Positions 1-10,525 of a stretch of 64,000 nt of DNA are shown piece by piece. This DNA is from Halorubrum sp. PV6 (GTDB lineage Archaea; Halobacteriota; Halobacteria; Halobacteriales; Haloferacaceae). Every line of letters starts with the position of its first letter. The stretch's first letter is position 1. The notes beneath the pieces are model-generated. The model saw only the letters and a program-made list of their open reading frames with translations, was not told the DNA's origin and searched no databases. A program made the translations under genes and the position numbers. The stretch lies in assembly GCF_003990725.2 (NCBI RefSeq), contig NZ_CP030064.1:2666001-2730000 (forward strand), in the 5' to 3' direction.

Positions 1-336
1 GCGACCGGCCTCGTCGACGGCGCGTTCGGGGGCGTCGCCCTCGGCGGCCCGTCGTGGCTCACGCTCCCGCTCGTCGCGCTCCTCCTCGCGCTCGCGGCGC
101 TGTCGCTCGGGAACGCGCTCGTGAACGTCTCGCTGGCGACGCTCGTCTCCACGTCCGCCGACGACGCGGCACAGGGCGCGGCCTTCGGCGTGACGCAGGG
201 GGCGTCGAGCCTCGGTCGAACCGTCGGCCCGCCCCTGATGGCCGCGCTCTACACCGTCGCCGTCGCGTCGCCGTTCCTCGCCGGCGCGCTCCTGCTCGTT
301 CCCGTGGCCGTCGCGTTCGGTCGCCGCCGCGAGTGA
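1..336 (+). CDS. MFS transporter, C-terminal part (truncated by window edge)
   Basis: The last 111 residues of a membrane protein are open from base 1. Two hydrophobic stretches are visible, one around residues 19-50 and one near the end (about 80-107), ending in a short RRRE tail. The loop between them contains QGAAFGVTQGASSLGR followed by a GP pair. This Gly/Gln-rich pattern is typical of helices 10-11 of drug-efflux type major facilitator proteins. The substrate cannot be told. The start lies outside the window. Confidence 0.75.
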   Translation, partial: ATGLVDGAFGGVALGGPSWLTLPLVALLLALAALSLGNALVNVSLATLVSTSADDAAQGAAFGVTQGASSLGRTVGPPLMAALYTVAVASPFLAGALLLVPVAVAFGRRRE

Positions 337-398
337 CGGGGCGCCGAGCGGCGCGATAGTTTTACACCCCGCGTGGTCATCGCAATCGGTATCGACAG

Positions 399-2183
399 AT
401 GGCACTCGATCTCGTCCCCGCGTGGCCGGCCGTCGGATCGATCGCCGGCGGAGCGGGGGCGCTCGCGCTCGCGTGGGCGATCAGAGACCACCGCGGGCGC
501 CCCGGAGTCGACTGGTTTCTGGGCGTCTTCGCCGCCCAAGCGGTCTGGTGTCTCTCCTACGGCGCCGGGCTCCTCGTCGACGACCTCGCCCTCCGGGCCG
601 CCCTGGAGGGGGCGATGTGGCTGGGGGTCGTCTGGACCGGCGTCGCCTTCCTCGGCTTCGCGCTCGCCTACACCGGCCGGAGCGACGTGGTCCGGAGCCG
701 GCTGTTCGCGGCGGTCGTCGCCTTCGGCGCCCTCTCGACCGCGCTGATCGCGACGAACCCCCTGCACGGCGCGTTCTGGACCGGCCTCGAACCTGCCCCG
801 GCGTTCGGCGTCGCGACCGTCTCGTACGCGTTCGGTCCGTGGGCGTACCTCGTCGTCGCCGTCGAGACCGTCCTCGTCGCCAGCGCGGTCTTCCTGCTCG
901 TCGACACCCTCCTCAGCTACGGCCCGCTGTACCGCCGCGAGAGCGCCGCCGTCGCCCTGAGCTCGCTCCCGCCGGGGTTCGCCCTGGTCGCGTGGGCGCT
1001 CGAACTCGGTCCCGTCCCGCAGCTGCAGTTGGCCCCCGTCCTGTTCGTCCCGCACGCGCTCATGGACGCGTACGCGTTCAACCGGGCAGAGATGTTCGAC
1101 CGGAACCCCACGACCAGCCGGGCGGCGGAGCGCACCGCGATAGACGACCTGAACGACCCCGTCGTCGCGCTCGGGCTCGACAACCGCATCGTTCGGCTCA
1201 ACCCCGCCGCGGAACGGGTGTTGGGCGTCGGCGCCGAAGCCGCTCAGAGCCGCTCGCTCGACGAGTTTCTCGACATCCCGATCGGTCTGGGGGCCGAGTC
1301 CGGAGCGGAGGGTGCCGAGTCCGAAGGGATCGACGGAGAGACCGCCAGCGAGACGGTCGAGGTCGCGGGGACCCCCGAAGCGGGTCGGCGGACCTACGCC
1401 GTGTCGACCGCGCGGCTGACCGACCCGAACGGGACACACGTCGGGTACACGGTCGTCCTCTCGGACATCACCGAGCGCGAGCGGCGGCGCCAACAGCTCG
1501 AGGTGCTCAATCGGATCTTGCGTCACAACCTTCGCAACGACGCCGGCGTGGTCCACGGCTACGGCGAGATTCTCCGCGACCGGCTCGACGACCCCGACCT
1601 GACCCGGATGGCCGACGCCATCGAGCGACGGGCGGGCGCGCTGGCCGCGCTCGGCGAGAAGGCCGGCACGGTGGAGCGGCTCGTCGCCGACGGGGAGGCA
1701 CACGATGTCGCCGTCGACGACCTCGTCGAGCGAGTCGTCGAGGAGGCGCAGAACAGCAACCCCGACGCAACCGTCGAGTTGCTGGTGGACGACGGCGACT
1801 GGACCACGTGCGTCCGGGGCGACGCGCTGGGGGCGGTGGTCGAGAACACGGTCGAGAACGCGCTCGACCACCACGACGGCGAGGGCAGCGAGCGCGACGA
1901 CGGCGGCGCGTGGGTGCGCGTGACGTTGGAACGAGCGGGCGACACCCAGCGCGAGGCCGACCAGTTCGTCCTCACCGTCACAGATGACGGGCCGGGGGTC
2001 CCCGATCACGAGGTCGAAGCGATAGAGGCCGGTCAGGAGACGGCGCTCGAACACGGCTCGGGGCTCGGCCTCTGGGTCGTCGAGTGGGGGGCCGCGGCGA
2101 TCGGCGCGGCGGTCGAGTACGCCGACCGCGAGCCGCGCGGGACGCGCGTGACGGTGTCGATTCCGATCGTAGACGAGCGGTAA
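399..2183 (+). CDS. Membrane sensor histidine kinase (7TM-PAS-HisKA-HATPase)
   Basis: 594 residues. About seven hydrophobic helices fill residues 8-230, matching the 7TM sensor module of haloarchaeal kinases. A PAS domain follows (about 245-355, ending in the typical TERERR hinge). The dimerisation helix carries RILRHNLRND with the phospho-acceptor His near residue 375. The ATPase domain has an N-box (VENTVENALDHH), a G1 box DDGPGVPD and a G2 box GSGLGLWVVEW. It should sit in the membrane and pass a phosphate to an unknown regulator. No response regulator gene lies nearby, so it is an orphan kinase. A TATA-like gttttacac at about 357-365 precedes it. The gene converges with PCNA. Confidence 0.88.
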   Translation: MALDLVPAWPAVGSIAGGAGALALAWAIRDHRGRPGVDWFLGVFAAQAVWCLSYGAGLLVDDLALRAALEGAMWLGVVWTGVAFLGFALAYTGRSDVVRSRLFAAVVAFGALSTALIATNPLHGAFWTGLEPAPAFGVATVSYAFGPWAYLVVAVETVLVASAVFLLVDTLLSYGPLYRRESAAVALSSLPPGFALVAWALELGPVPQLQLAPVLFVPHALMDAYAFNRAEMFDRNPTTSRAAERTAIDDLNDPVVALGLDNRIVRLNPAAERVLGVGAEAAQSRSLDEFLDIPIGLGAESGAEGAESEGIDGETASETVEVAGTPEAGRRTYAVSTARLTDPNGTHVGYTVVLSDITERERRRQQLEVLNRILRHNLRNDAGVVHGYGEILRDRLDDPDLTRMADAIERRAGALAALGEKAGTVERLVADGEAHDVAVDDLVERVVEEAQNSNPDATVELLVDDGDWTTCVRGDALGAVVENTVENALDHHDGEGSERDDGGAWVRVTLERAGDTQREADQFVLTVTDDGPGVPDHEVEAIEAGQETALEHGSGLGLWVVEWGAAAIGAAVEYADREPRGTRVTVSIPIVDER

Positions 2184-2237
2184 GCCGGAAAAGAGATCTC
2201 GGCCCGCAGCGGTTCAACAGCGATCGAGTTCGGTCTT

Positions 2238-2981
2238 TCAGTCGCTCTGGATACGAGGCGCGAGCATGAAGGTCACGTTTCCGAGCCCCTCGGCGAAGCC
2301 GTAGTGGAGCTTGACGGGGAACTCCTCGCCGAGTTCGATGGTGACCTCGGCGTCGGAGGGGATCGCCTTGTTCATGTCTTTCAGGTAATCGAGGCTGAAA
2401 AGCGAGTCGGCGGGGCCGGCGGTGAGCGCGATGAGGTCCTCGCGGGCGAGCCGCAGGTCGACGTCGTCGGTGTCGCCCTCGGCCTCGATGAAGAACGCCT
2501 CGTCGCTCTCGTCGACGCGGAGGCGGATGTGGTCAGAGACCATGTCGGCGGCCTTGATCCCGCGGTCGATCTGCGCGCCCTCGACGACGATCTCGGAGGC
2601 GAGATCGAGGTCCGGGATGTCCGGCTCCTGCCGGATGGAGTCGGGGTCGATAAGCGCGAGGGTGTAGGAGAGCCCGTCGATCTCGATGTGGAGTTTGCGG
2701 GTCTCCTCGTCGAGTTCGAGGTGGATCAGGTCGCCGGAGTTGGCCATGCCGGCGATGTCTTCGAGGCGGGCGAGGTTGACACCGATGACGCCGCCGTCGG
2801 CCTCGTAGGACTCGAACGCGGCGGCTTCGAGCGTGAGATCGACCATGCCGACGTTGGCGGGGTCGACGGCCCGGATGGAGAACTCCTCGTCGTTCAGTCG
2901 GATCTTACACTCGTCGACCAACACGCTCACCGAGTCGAGCGCGTCCTGTAGCGTCGACGCGCCCACGATGGCCTTGAACAT
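2238..2981 (-). CDS. pcn: DNA polymerase sliding clamp (PCNA)
   Basis: 247 residues, the normal length of archaeal PCNA. It starts [19 protein letters not shown] and contains the conserved [13 protein letters not shown] segment and the C-terminal [20 protein letters not shown] strand. The family forms a homotrimeric ring that tethers DNA polymerase, FEN1, ligase and Hel308-type helicases to DNA. The very acidic surface suits a high-salt cytoplasm. A TATA-like box (3006-3015) is centred about 30 nt upstream of the ATG, so the transcript is probably leaderless. It is a single gene between a kinase and a phosphohexomutase. Confidence 0.97.
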   Translation of the reverse strand: MFKAIVGASTLQDALDSVSVLVDECKIRLNDEEFSIRAVDPANVGMVDLTLEAAAFESYEADGGVIGVNLARLEDIAGMANSGDLIHLELDEETRKLHIEIDGLSYTLALIDPDSIRQEPDIPDLDLASEIVVEGAQIDRGIKAADMVSDHIRLRVDESDEAFFIEAEGDTDDVDLRLAREDLIALTAGPADSLFSLDYLKDMNKAIPSDAEVTIELGEEFPVKLHYGFAEGLGNVTFMLAPRIQSD

Positions 2982-3005
2982 ATACGTTCGGCTAGGGCGG
3001 TATCA

Positions 3006-3015
3006 CCTAAAAAGG
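3006..3015 (-). promoter_or_regulatory. TATA-like box of PCNA gene
   Basis: The sequence cctttttagg, read on the minus strand, is centred about 30 nt before the PCNA start codon. This is the spacing expected for a leaderless haloarchaeal transcript. Confidence 0.6.
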
Positions 3016-3119
3016 CACCCGATCGCACCGGCCGCGGGAGCGCGCACGGCGACCGGATCAAACGGGGGATCGCGGGAGCGATCCTACCGGCGGATCGGGC
3101 CGCTCTCGGGGCCGAGCGT

Positions 3120-4520
3120 TCAGATGAGCGGCTCGACGATGTCGCGGCCGTCGGCCAGCAGTTCGTCGACCGCCTCGTCGCTGTCGGCCTCGGCGTACAC
3201 CCGGAGCTTCGGCTCGGTGCCCGAGGGGCGGACGAGCAGCCACGACCCGTTCTCCAAGAGGAGTTTGAACCCGTCGAGGGTGACGACCTTCGCGACGGCG
3301 TGGCCCGACACCGACTCGGGGATGTGGTCGTCCAGCTCTTCGAGGACGCCGGCCTTCCGGTCGTCGGGGCAGTCGAGCGACACCTTCCCGGCCGCGACCT
3401 GTCCGTGCTCGTCGACCAGCCGGTCAACGCGGTCGTCGAACGGTTCCGCGGCCTCGGCCGCGGCCGCGAGCAGCGCCATCAACACGCCGTCCTTCTCCCG
3501 GACGTGGCCGCGGAGCGTGAACCCGCCCGACTCCTCGCCGCCGAACAGCGCGTCGTGTTCGCCCATCGCCTCGGCGACCCATTTAAATCCGACAGGAGTC
3601 TCGTACACCGCCTCGCCGTGCGCCTCCGCGATCCGATCGATGAGGAACGTCGTCGAGACGGTGCGAACGGCCGGGCCGGAGTCGAACTCCAAGAGCCGGT
3701 CGTAGCAGGCGGCATAAAAGAGGTTGGCGTCCAACACGCCGCGTTCGGGCGTGACGACCGCGATCCGGTCGGCGTCGCCGTCGTTGGCGACCCCCAGATC
3801 GACGTCGCTTTCGGGGTCGGTGACGCGCTCTGCCAGTTCTTCGAGGTGTTCGGCCGACGGCTCCGGTGAGTCGCCGCCGAAGGTCACGTCCCGGTCACAG
3901 CGCAGGCGGACGACCTCCGCCCCGGCCGACTCGAGGAGGGCGTCGGTGACGCCGCGCCCGCTTCCGTGCATCGCGTCGTACGCGACCGTGAGCCCCTCCA
4001 GATCGACGCCCGCGCCGCCGGTCGCGCCGCCGACGACCTCGCGGGCCGCATCGGCGTGGTCGCTCACGAGGTCGACGCGGGAGATGTCGCCGCGCTCGGC
4101 TTCGGGGAGCAGGTCGGGCTCCGCGAGGCGGCCGACCACGTCCTCAGTCACGTCCGGGAGGGCTGGCGCGCCGTCGCTCGGGATGAACTTCACGCCGTTG
4201 TACTCCGGCGGGTTGTGCGAGGCGGTGACCATGCAGGCGCCGGCGAGCCCGCGCTCGACGATGGCGTGCGCGATGACGGGCGTCGGCGCGTCGCGCTCGG
4301 GGAGAATCACGTCGAAGCCGTTGCCGGCGAACACCTCGGCGAGGCTCTCGGCGAACCCCTCCGAGGTCTCGCGGGCGTCGTAGCCGACCGCGACCGGGTC
4401 GTCGTGGCCCGCCGCCGCGAGGTGGTCGGCGACCGCCTGCCCCACGATCCGCACGCGGTCGTCGGTGAAGGTGTCGAGCGTCGCGCGCCACCCGTCCGTG
4501 CCGAAGGATATCTCGTCCAT
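3120..4520 (-). CDS. Phosphoglucomutase/phosphomannomutase family enzyme (GlmM-like)
   Basis: 466 residues of the alpha-D-phosphohexomutase family. The catalytic serine loop TASHNP is near residues 98-103, the Mg-binding loop DGDADR near 246-251, the sugar-recognition loop GEESGGF in the third domain, and the phosphate-binding RPSGTEPKLR in the C-terminal domain. All four signature loops are intact, so the enzyme should move a phosphate between C1 and C6 of a hexose. The sequence alone does not decide among glucose, mannose and glucosamine substrates; these feed sugar-nucleotide, glycosylation or storage pathways. The gene has its own TATA-like box at 4543-4550. Confidence 0.9.
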   Translation of the reverse strand: MDEISFGTDGWRATLDTFTDDRVRIVGQAVADHLAAAGHDDPVAVGYDARETSEGFAESLAEVFAGNGFDVILPERDAPTPVIAHAIVERGLAGACMVTASHNPPEYNGVKFIPSDGAPALPDVTEDVVGRLAEPDLLPEAERGDISRVDLVSDHADAAREVVGGATGGAGVDLEGLTVAYDAMHGSGRGVTDALLESAGAEVVRLRCDRDVTFGGDSPEPSAEHLEELAERVTDPESDVDLGVANDGDADRIAVVTPERGVLDANLFYAACYDRLLEFDSGPAVRTVSTTFLIDRIAEAHGEAVYETPVGFKWVAEAMGEHDALFGGEESGGFTLRGHVREKDGVLMALLAAAAEAAEPFDDRVDRLVDEHGQVAAGKVSLDCPDDRKAGVLEELDDHIPESVSGHAVAKVVTLDGFKLLLENGSWLLVRPSGTEPKLRVYAEADSDEAVDELLADGRDIVEPLI

Positions 4521-4542
4521 ATCGGCACCTCGGCGGCGGGGA

Positions 4543-4550
4543 CAATAATG
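4543..4550 (-). promoter_or_regulatory. TATA-like box of phosphohexomutase gene
   Basis: Minus-strand cattattg is centred about 27 nt before the start codon at 4520 and is the only A/T-rich stretch in the spacer. Confidence 0.5.
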
Positions 4551-4679
4551 CCCGGTGCCGCACGCGAACGTTGCGGGGCCGGGGACGTGCCGCGAGCGAG
4601 CGCACAGGACCGACTGATACGGGGTGTCGGTGCGGCCGCGAGCGGCAGGGGTTTCCCCCGCGAGACCAACGTCGTACCA

Positions 4680-5051
4680 ATGAGTCGCGTGCTCCCAGAC
4701 GAGTTGGCCGAGCGCCTCGGCACCGACGACGAGCCGATCGTCGTCGACATCCGGCCCGAGTCGGACTACGAGAGCGGGGCGATCGGCGCGAGCCGAAACG
4801 TGCCCGTGTACGACGACCTCCGGAGCGGCGACGAGACGACCCTCCGAGAGCGGCTCGACGAGGTGCCGGACGACCGAGAGATAGTCACCGTCTGCAAGAT
4901 GGGTATCGTCGCAAAGCGGGCGACCCGCGTCTTCGAGGAGGCGGGCTACGAGGCGTCGACGCTCGCGGGCGGAATGAGCGGGTGGAACGGGTACGAACGG
5001 AACTCGCTCGGCTACCGGCTCCGATCGCTGTGGTGGCGCCTGCGCGGGTGA
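4680..5051 (+). CDS. Rhodanese-domain protein
   Basis: 123 residues, a single rhodanese domain. It shows VDIRPESDYESGAIGAS (the conserved D-R-x-x-x-E/D-Y-x-x-G-x-I pattern), the cysteine loop VCKMGIVAKR and the closing LAGGMSGW. Such proteins carry sulfane sulfur on the loop cysteine, for thiolation reactions or sulfur relay. In the usual CRSGxRS loop an arginine sits five residues after the cysteine; here that position is Val, so the anion cradle may differ. The ATG at 4680 starts the conserved domain, although the frame is open further upstream. It is followed after about 57 nt by hjc on the same strand. Confidence 0.85.
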   Translation: MSRVLPDELAERLGTDDEPIVVDIRPESDYESGAIGASRNVPVYDDLRSGDETTLRERLDEVPDDREIVTVCKMGIVAKRATRVFEEAGYEASTLAGGMSGWNGYERNSLGYRLRSLWWRLRG

Positions 5052-5095
5052 GCGCGACCCGTCGCCCTTTTGCCCGACTCACGTCTACGGAGCCC

Positions 5096-5131
5096 ATGAC
5101 CGAACCGGGTGACGACGACCGTGGCCGCTAA
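5096..5131 (+). other. Possible 11-codon ORF overlapping the hjc start
   Basis: An ATG at 5096 opens [11 protein letters not shown] and stops at 5129-5131, in a different frame from hjc and across both candidate hjc starts. A weak T-rich box (cccttttgccc, about 5065-5075) lies about 26 nt before this ATG, where a leaderless start would be expected. It could be a regulatory upstream ORF, or a sign that the true hjc N-terminus is shifted by a base error. Confidence 0.3.
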
Positions 5132-5660
5132 CCGAAAGGGCGACCGCCGCGAGCGCGAGCTGGTGAACGCCTTAGACGAGGCCGGGTTCGCCGTGATGCG
5201 CGCGCCGGCGAGCGGCGCCGCGACCGAGCGGGAGCTCCCGGACGTGCTCGCGGGCGACGGCGAGACGTTCTACGCCATCGAGGCGAAATCGAGCGCCGGC
5301 GACCCGATATACCTCACCGGCGAGGAGGTGGAGGCGCTGCTCTTCTTCGCCCAGAACTTCGGCGCGAAGGCGCGGATCGCGGTCCGGTTCGACCGCGAGG
5401 ACTGGTACTTCTTCCACCCCGGCGACCTGTACACCACCGACGCCGGGTCGTACCGGGTGAAAAAGGAGAAAGCGCTGGCGGACGGCACCGACTTCGCCGA
5501 GTTCGTCGGCGAGACGGAGAAGGTGACGCTCGCCGAGGCCGGGCGGCGCGCGAATGACGACGACGACACCGCCGACCCCGAGGCGGCGGAGCGCCGGGAG
5601 ATCCTCGAAGCGGTCCGCGACGGGCACATGCCGGTCGAGGACGCGATGGACGTGCTGTGA
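5109..5660 (+). CDS. hjc: Holliday junction resolvase Hjc
   Basis: 183 residues if started at GTG 5109; GTG 5121 would give 179 residues. The core [20 protein letters not shown] holds the early catalytic Glu. The nuclease motif is ELPDVLAGD, followed by YAIEAKSS, i.e. the D...ExK pattern of archaeal Hjc. The enzyme resolves four-way DNA junctions as a homodimer. Most archaeal Hjc proteins are about 120-140 residues. The extra C-terminal region here ends in a small helix [20 protein letters not shown], an addition I believe is common in haloarchaeal Hjc. The start is uncertain because no in-frame ATG exists near the likely promoter. Confidence 0.93.
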   Translation: MTTTVAANRKGDRRERELVNALDEAGFAVMRAPASGAATERELPDVLAGDGETFYAIEAKSSAGDPIYLTGEEVEALLFFAQNFGAKARIAVRFDREDWYFFHPGDLYTTDAGSYRVKKEKALADGTDFAEFVGETEKVTLAEAGRRANDDDDTADPEAAERREILEAVRDGHMPVEDAMDVL

Positions 5661-5695
5661 CGGCCGCGGGAGCCGCGCCGGCGTCGGACCCGCCC

Positions 5696-5703
5696 CCTTA
5701 AGC
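5696..5703 (+). promoter_or_regulatory. TATA-like box of rio1
   Basis: ccttaagc is centred about 29 nt before the ATG of the RIO kinase gene, in an otherwise very GC-rich spacer. Confidence 0.5.
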
Positions 5704-5728
5704 CGCGCGCCCCCGAACGTCGGGGTGA

Positions 5729-6712
5729 ATGAGCGAGGAGTTCGTCCTGCTAGAGCCCGACGAGCAGCCCGGCGACGAGTGGGAACAGCTGGACGTCTCC
5801 GACACGGAGGCGGACCGGATCGCCCGCCGACAGGACCGGGAGTTCGACGAGTTCCGCAAGCGGATCAAAGACACCGAGCAGTTCAAACTCCAGGAGTCGG
5901 TGTTCGACGACGCCACGCTGGCGGCCGTTTATAAACTCGTCCAGGACGGCTACGTCGACGCCTTCGGCGGCCCGGTGTCGACGGGGAAGGAGGCGAGCGT
6001 CTTCGAGGCGCTCGGCGGGCAGGCCGGCGAGCGACCGGAGCCGGGGTCGGCGGCGGCCGGCGGCGGGCCAGAGGGCGTCACGCCGGAGCGCGAGGTCGCG
6101 GTGAAGGTGTATCGGATCAACTCCTCGAACTTCCGGCAGATGCGCGATTACCTGGAGGGCGACCCGCGCTTCGAGGGCATCGCGAGCGACAAGAAGGCGG
6201 TCGTGTTGGCGTGGACCCGCAAGGAGTTCGCGAACCTCAAGCGGGCGCGCAAGGCCGGCGTGCGCGTGCCCGAGCCGATCGCGGTCCAGCGGAATGTCCT
6301 CGTGATGGAGCTCGTGGGGCACGCCGACGAGCGCGCTCGTCGGCTGAACGAGGTCGACGTGGAGAACCCGGAGACGGCCTACGAGGTCGTCCGCGAGTAC
6401 ATGCGCCGGCTCTACGGCGCCGGCCTGATCCACGGCGACTTATCGGAGTACAACATGATCATCCACGACGGCGAGTTGGTGATCATCGACTTGGGACAGG
6501 CCGTGACGGTTCACCACCCGAACGCCGGGGAGTTCCTCCAGCGCGACTGCAAGAACGTGGCGGCGTTTTTCACCCGCGAGGGGATCGACGTGGACCCCGA
6601 CGACCTCCGCGCGTACGTGACGGAACCGGAGCCAGATCCGAGCGGCGAGCCGGACGCGGGCGGCGAGTCGGACGCGGGCGGCGAGTCGGAATCGGCGAAC
6701 GCCGACGAGTAG
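5729..6712 (+). CDS. rio1: RIO1-type serine protein kinase
   Basis: 327 residues. The P-loop region is STGKEASVFEALGG, the ATP lysine is in VAVKVYRI, the catalytic loop is LIHGDLSEYNMII and the metal-binding loop is IIDLGQAV, all diagnostic of RIO kinases. The YMRRLYGAGLIHGDLSEYN stretch is the RIO1 type. The family acts in late maturation of the small ribosomal subunit. An insert of about 25 residues rich in Gly/Pro/Glu splits the N-lobe (about residues 100-123). The C-terminus ends in an acidic repeat of the SDAGGE type. The gene for a Dim2-like KH protein follows about 100 nt downstream, a pairing seen widely in archaea and one that fits a shared role in 16S rRNA processing. Confidence 0.95.
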   Translation: MSEEFVLLEPDEQPGDEWEQLDVSDTEADRIARRQDREFDEFRKRIKDTEQFKLQESVFDDATLAAVYKLVQDGYVDAFGGPVSTGKEASVFEALGGQAGERPEPGSAAAGGGPEGVTPEREVAVKVYRINSSNFRQMRDYLEGDPRFEGIASDKKAVVLAWTRKEFANLKRARKAGVRVPEPIAVQRNVLVMELVGHADERARRLNEVDVENPETAYEVVREYMRRLYGAGLIHGDLSEYNMIIHDGELVIIDLGQAVTVHHPNAGEFLQRDCKNVAAFFTREGIDVDPDDLRAYVTEPEPDPSGEPDAGGESDAGGESESANADE

Positions 6713-6784
6713 GTCTCGGACCCGACGCCCTCAAGCGGCCGGAGACACCGTCACGCGGCCACACACCGCCCGCAGCGGAACACG

Positions 6785-6792
6785 TTTAAAAG
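6785..6792 (+). promoter_or_regulatory. TATA-like box of KH-domain gene
   Basis: tttaaaag is centred about 27 nt before the ATG at 6815, so the KH gene can be transcribed separately from rio1. Confidence 0.5.
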
Positions 6793-6814
6793 GCTCGGCC
6801 GGGTATCGGTTCGT

Positions 6815-7357
6815 ATGCAACACGTGACGGTTCCGCAGGACCGGATCGGCGTCGTCATCGGCGCCGGCGGTGAGACGATGCGAGAGATAGAGGAGCGGGC
6901 GAACGTCCGGCTCGACATCGACTCGGAGTCGGGCAGCGTCGCCATCGAGGAGCGCGACGACCCGGTAGCGGCGATGGTGGCCCCGGACGTGATCAAAGCG
7001 ATCGGCCGCGGATTTAAACCGGAGACCGCGCTGTCGATCCTCGACCACGACCTCCGGACGCTCGATCTGATCGACCTGTCCGAACACACTCGCAACGACA
7101 ACGACCTCCAGCGCAAGAAGGGCCGGATCATCGGCGAGAACGGTCGGACCCGCGAACTCCTCGAAGAGCTGTCGGGCGCGAACGTCGTCGTTTACGGGTC
7201 GACCGTCGGCGCCGTCGGCCAGCCCGAAGAGCTCGAAGTGGTCCGCCGGGCGGTCGGGATGCTGCTCGACGGCGCCCCGCACGGCGCGGTGTACTCGTAC
7301 TTAGAGCGCATGTCGAACGAGCTCGACGACGACGTGAGCTTCAACGCGCCCCAGTAA
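6815..7357 (+). CDS. KH-domain RNA-binding protein (Dim2/Krr1-like)
   Basis: 180 residues with two KH domains. KH1 has the RNA-gripping loop GAGG in VVIGAGGETMREIEE, and KH2 has GENG in RIIGENGRTRELLEEL. This is the archaeal homologue of Dim2/Pno1, which binds the 3' end of small-subunit rRNA and works with RIO kinases and Nob1. Its place next to rio1 supports that role. Both GxxG loops are intact. Confidence 0.9.
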   Translation: MQHVTVPQDRIGVVIGAGGETMREIEERANVRLDIDSESGSVAIEERDDPVAAMVAPDVIKAIGRGFKPETALSILDHDLRTLDLIDLSEHTRNDNDLQRKKGRIIGENGRTRELLEELSGANVVVYGSTVGAVGQPEELEVVRRAVGMLLDGAPHGAVYSYLERMSNELDDDVSFNAPQ

Positions 7358-7467
7358 GGACCGCCGACGTCGACGACGGGAGCGTATCGCCGTTTCACCC
7401 GGTCTGCGAGCCGACGTACCCCGTTTTTCCGAGCCGAACTCCGTCTCCCAGCGGTCGATCTGCGGTA

Positions 7468-7559
7468 CTATATAAATGGCCGTGTGAACGTGGCCCACAC
7501 CGGCCGTCTCCCACCCACCGTGTTGCGGTTTCTCACGCAGTAAGCAAAGGGTTTATATA
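7468..7559 (+). promoter_or_regulatory. Thermosome promoter region with two TATA-like boxes
   Basis: The 218-bp spacer before the thermosome gene holds two strong A/T boxes: actatataaatgg at about 7468-7480 and tttatata at 7552-7559. The second is centred 20 nt before the ATG at 7576 and 29-30 nt before the in-frame ATG at 7585. Two boxes could give basal and heat-induced transcription, as known for haloarchaeal chaperonin genes; that function is inferred. Confidence 0.55.
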
Positions 7560-7584
7560 GAATCACAAACAATCAATGGCTGTA

Positions 7585-9267
<1,683 letters not shown>

Positions 9268-9552
9268 ACGTCCGATAGGACACACACCCACCCCTAACCG
9301 CAGTCGCTTCGCTGAACCGACCCGCCGACCGACCGTCGGGCGCCCCTTTCGGGCCTCGACGACACACAATTTTATCGACGCCTCGCTCGCGGAGCGACAC
9401 GCTCGTCGCCCCGCCACGGACAACGGTATCAACCCACACGGCCGGCTCGCGCGACGCGCGGGTAACACCCGCGTAACCACCGGACGGCGGCGTCCGCGAG
9501 CGATTAAGTGGCTCCCGGACCTCTACTTGTTGACGAGGTTTTCACGTTCACC

Positions 9553-10209
9553 ATGCCACAGCAGAAGGCCGACTACGCAGACGACACCGAGATCGACGCG
9601 GAACTGGACGAGCTTCCCGACGACGAGACCGTCGCAGAGACCGTCGCGAACCTAGAGGAGCGCGGCTTCGACGTGGTCGTCGTCGACGACGCCGACGAGG
9701 CGCTCGACGCGGTCCGGTCACAGATCCCCGCGGGCGTCTCCGTGATGAACGGGCACTCGACGACGCTCGAAGAGATCGGCTTCGACGAGTTCCTGAGCGA
9801 GGGCGACCACGAGTGGGAGAGCCTCCCCGACCAGATCTGGAGTATCGACGACGACGCCGAGCGACAGACCGCACGCCGGGAGTCGCAGACGGCCGACTAC
9901 TTCCTCGGCGGTATTAACGCGGTCGCACAGACGGGCGAACTCGTCGCCGCCGACCTCTCCGGGAGCCGGATCGGGGCGTACCCGTTCGCCGCCGGCAACG
10001 TGGTGATCGTCACCGGGACGAACAAGATCGTCCCGACGCTCTCGGACGCCTTCGACCGGCTGGAGTCGGTCGCGTACCCGCTGGAAAACGAGCGCGCACA
10101 GGAGGCGTACGGCGTCGAGTCGGCGATCGCCAAACAGCTCGTCTACCGGCGCGAGACCGAGGAGGGCCGGACGACGGTCGTTCTCGTGCGCGAACAGCTC
10201 GGGTACTGA
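9553..10209 (+). CDS. LUD-domain protein (LutC-like, DUF162)
   Basis: 218 residues. The conserved parts are IPAGVSVMNGHSTTLEEIGF near residues 58-77, the ADYFLGGINAVAQTGELV segment and the PFAAGNVVIVTGTNKIV segment. These are the three signature regions of the LUD (lactate utilisation, DUF162) fold. Bacterial LutC works with the Fe-S proteins LutA and LutB in lactate oxidation. Here the protein stands alone with no Fe-S partner nearby, so a lactate role is not shown. ATG 9553 (MPQQKADYAD) is chosen over the upstream in-frame GTG because homology starts there. The 285-bp spacer before it holds only a gattaag box near 9502. Confidence 0.85.
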   Translation: MPQQKADYADDTEIDAELDELPDDETVAETVANLEERGFDVVVVDDADEALDAVRSQIPAGVSVMNGHSTTLEEIGFDEFLSEGDHEWESLPDQIWSIDDDAERQTARRESQTADYFLGGINAVAQTGELVAADLSGSRIGAYPFAAGNVVIVTGTNKIVPTLSDAFDRLESVAYPLENERAQEAYGVESAIAKQLVYRRETEEGRTTVVLVREQLGY

Positions 10210-10300
10210 GCCGTTCCGCTGCGGCGACGCCTCCGACTTTCTTTCCCCGGTTTCGACGACAGTGAGCCGCTGCCCGCGAGATGCTCGCGGCGAGAAGTAC

Positions 10301-10322
10301 GGGGCGGGAGGGATTCGGACCA
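10301..10322 (-). repeat. Degenerate copy 1 of tRNA-Lys 3' end
   Basis: gggcgggagggattcggacc matches the 3' end (acceptor plus T-arm) of the tRNA-Lys gene at 10526-10599 with one deletion and one substitution. It has no 5' half. It lies about 225 bp beyond the 3' end of the real gene. Confidence 0.6.
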
Positions 10323-10417
10323 CGTCCAGACGTGCTCGTTCGCTGCGCTCACTGCGCGCGACTGGCCTCTTCGAATCTCTCTAGCGTTTTCACTGCTCTC
10401 GTCGGTCGCAGGAAAAC

Positions 10418-10440
10418 GGGCCGGGAGGGATTCGAACCAC
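10418..10440 (-). repeat. Copy 2 of tRNA-Lys 3' end
   Basis: 21 consecutive bases (gggccgggagggattcgaac plus c) are identical to the 3' end of the tRNA-Lys gene, read on the same strand. No 5' half is present. The spacing to the real gene is about 109 bp. A further gattcgaaccctccc at 10469-10483 resembles a T-arm on the opposite strand. The spacers carry cttcgcttcgctcc-type repeats. Confidence 0.7.
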
Positions 10441-10525
10441 GGTCACTTCGCTTCGCTCCGTTCCCTGATTCGAACCCTCCCTCGGCACAGCACCGCCGCT
10501 CGCGATATTGCTCGCGGCGGTACAG

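Noticed and set aside
249-2054. 601-codon minus-strand frame over the first histidine kinase
   Set aside because: The translation has no domain and mirrors the codon bias of the plus-strand kinase, which has all kinase boxes.
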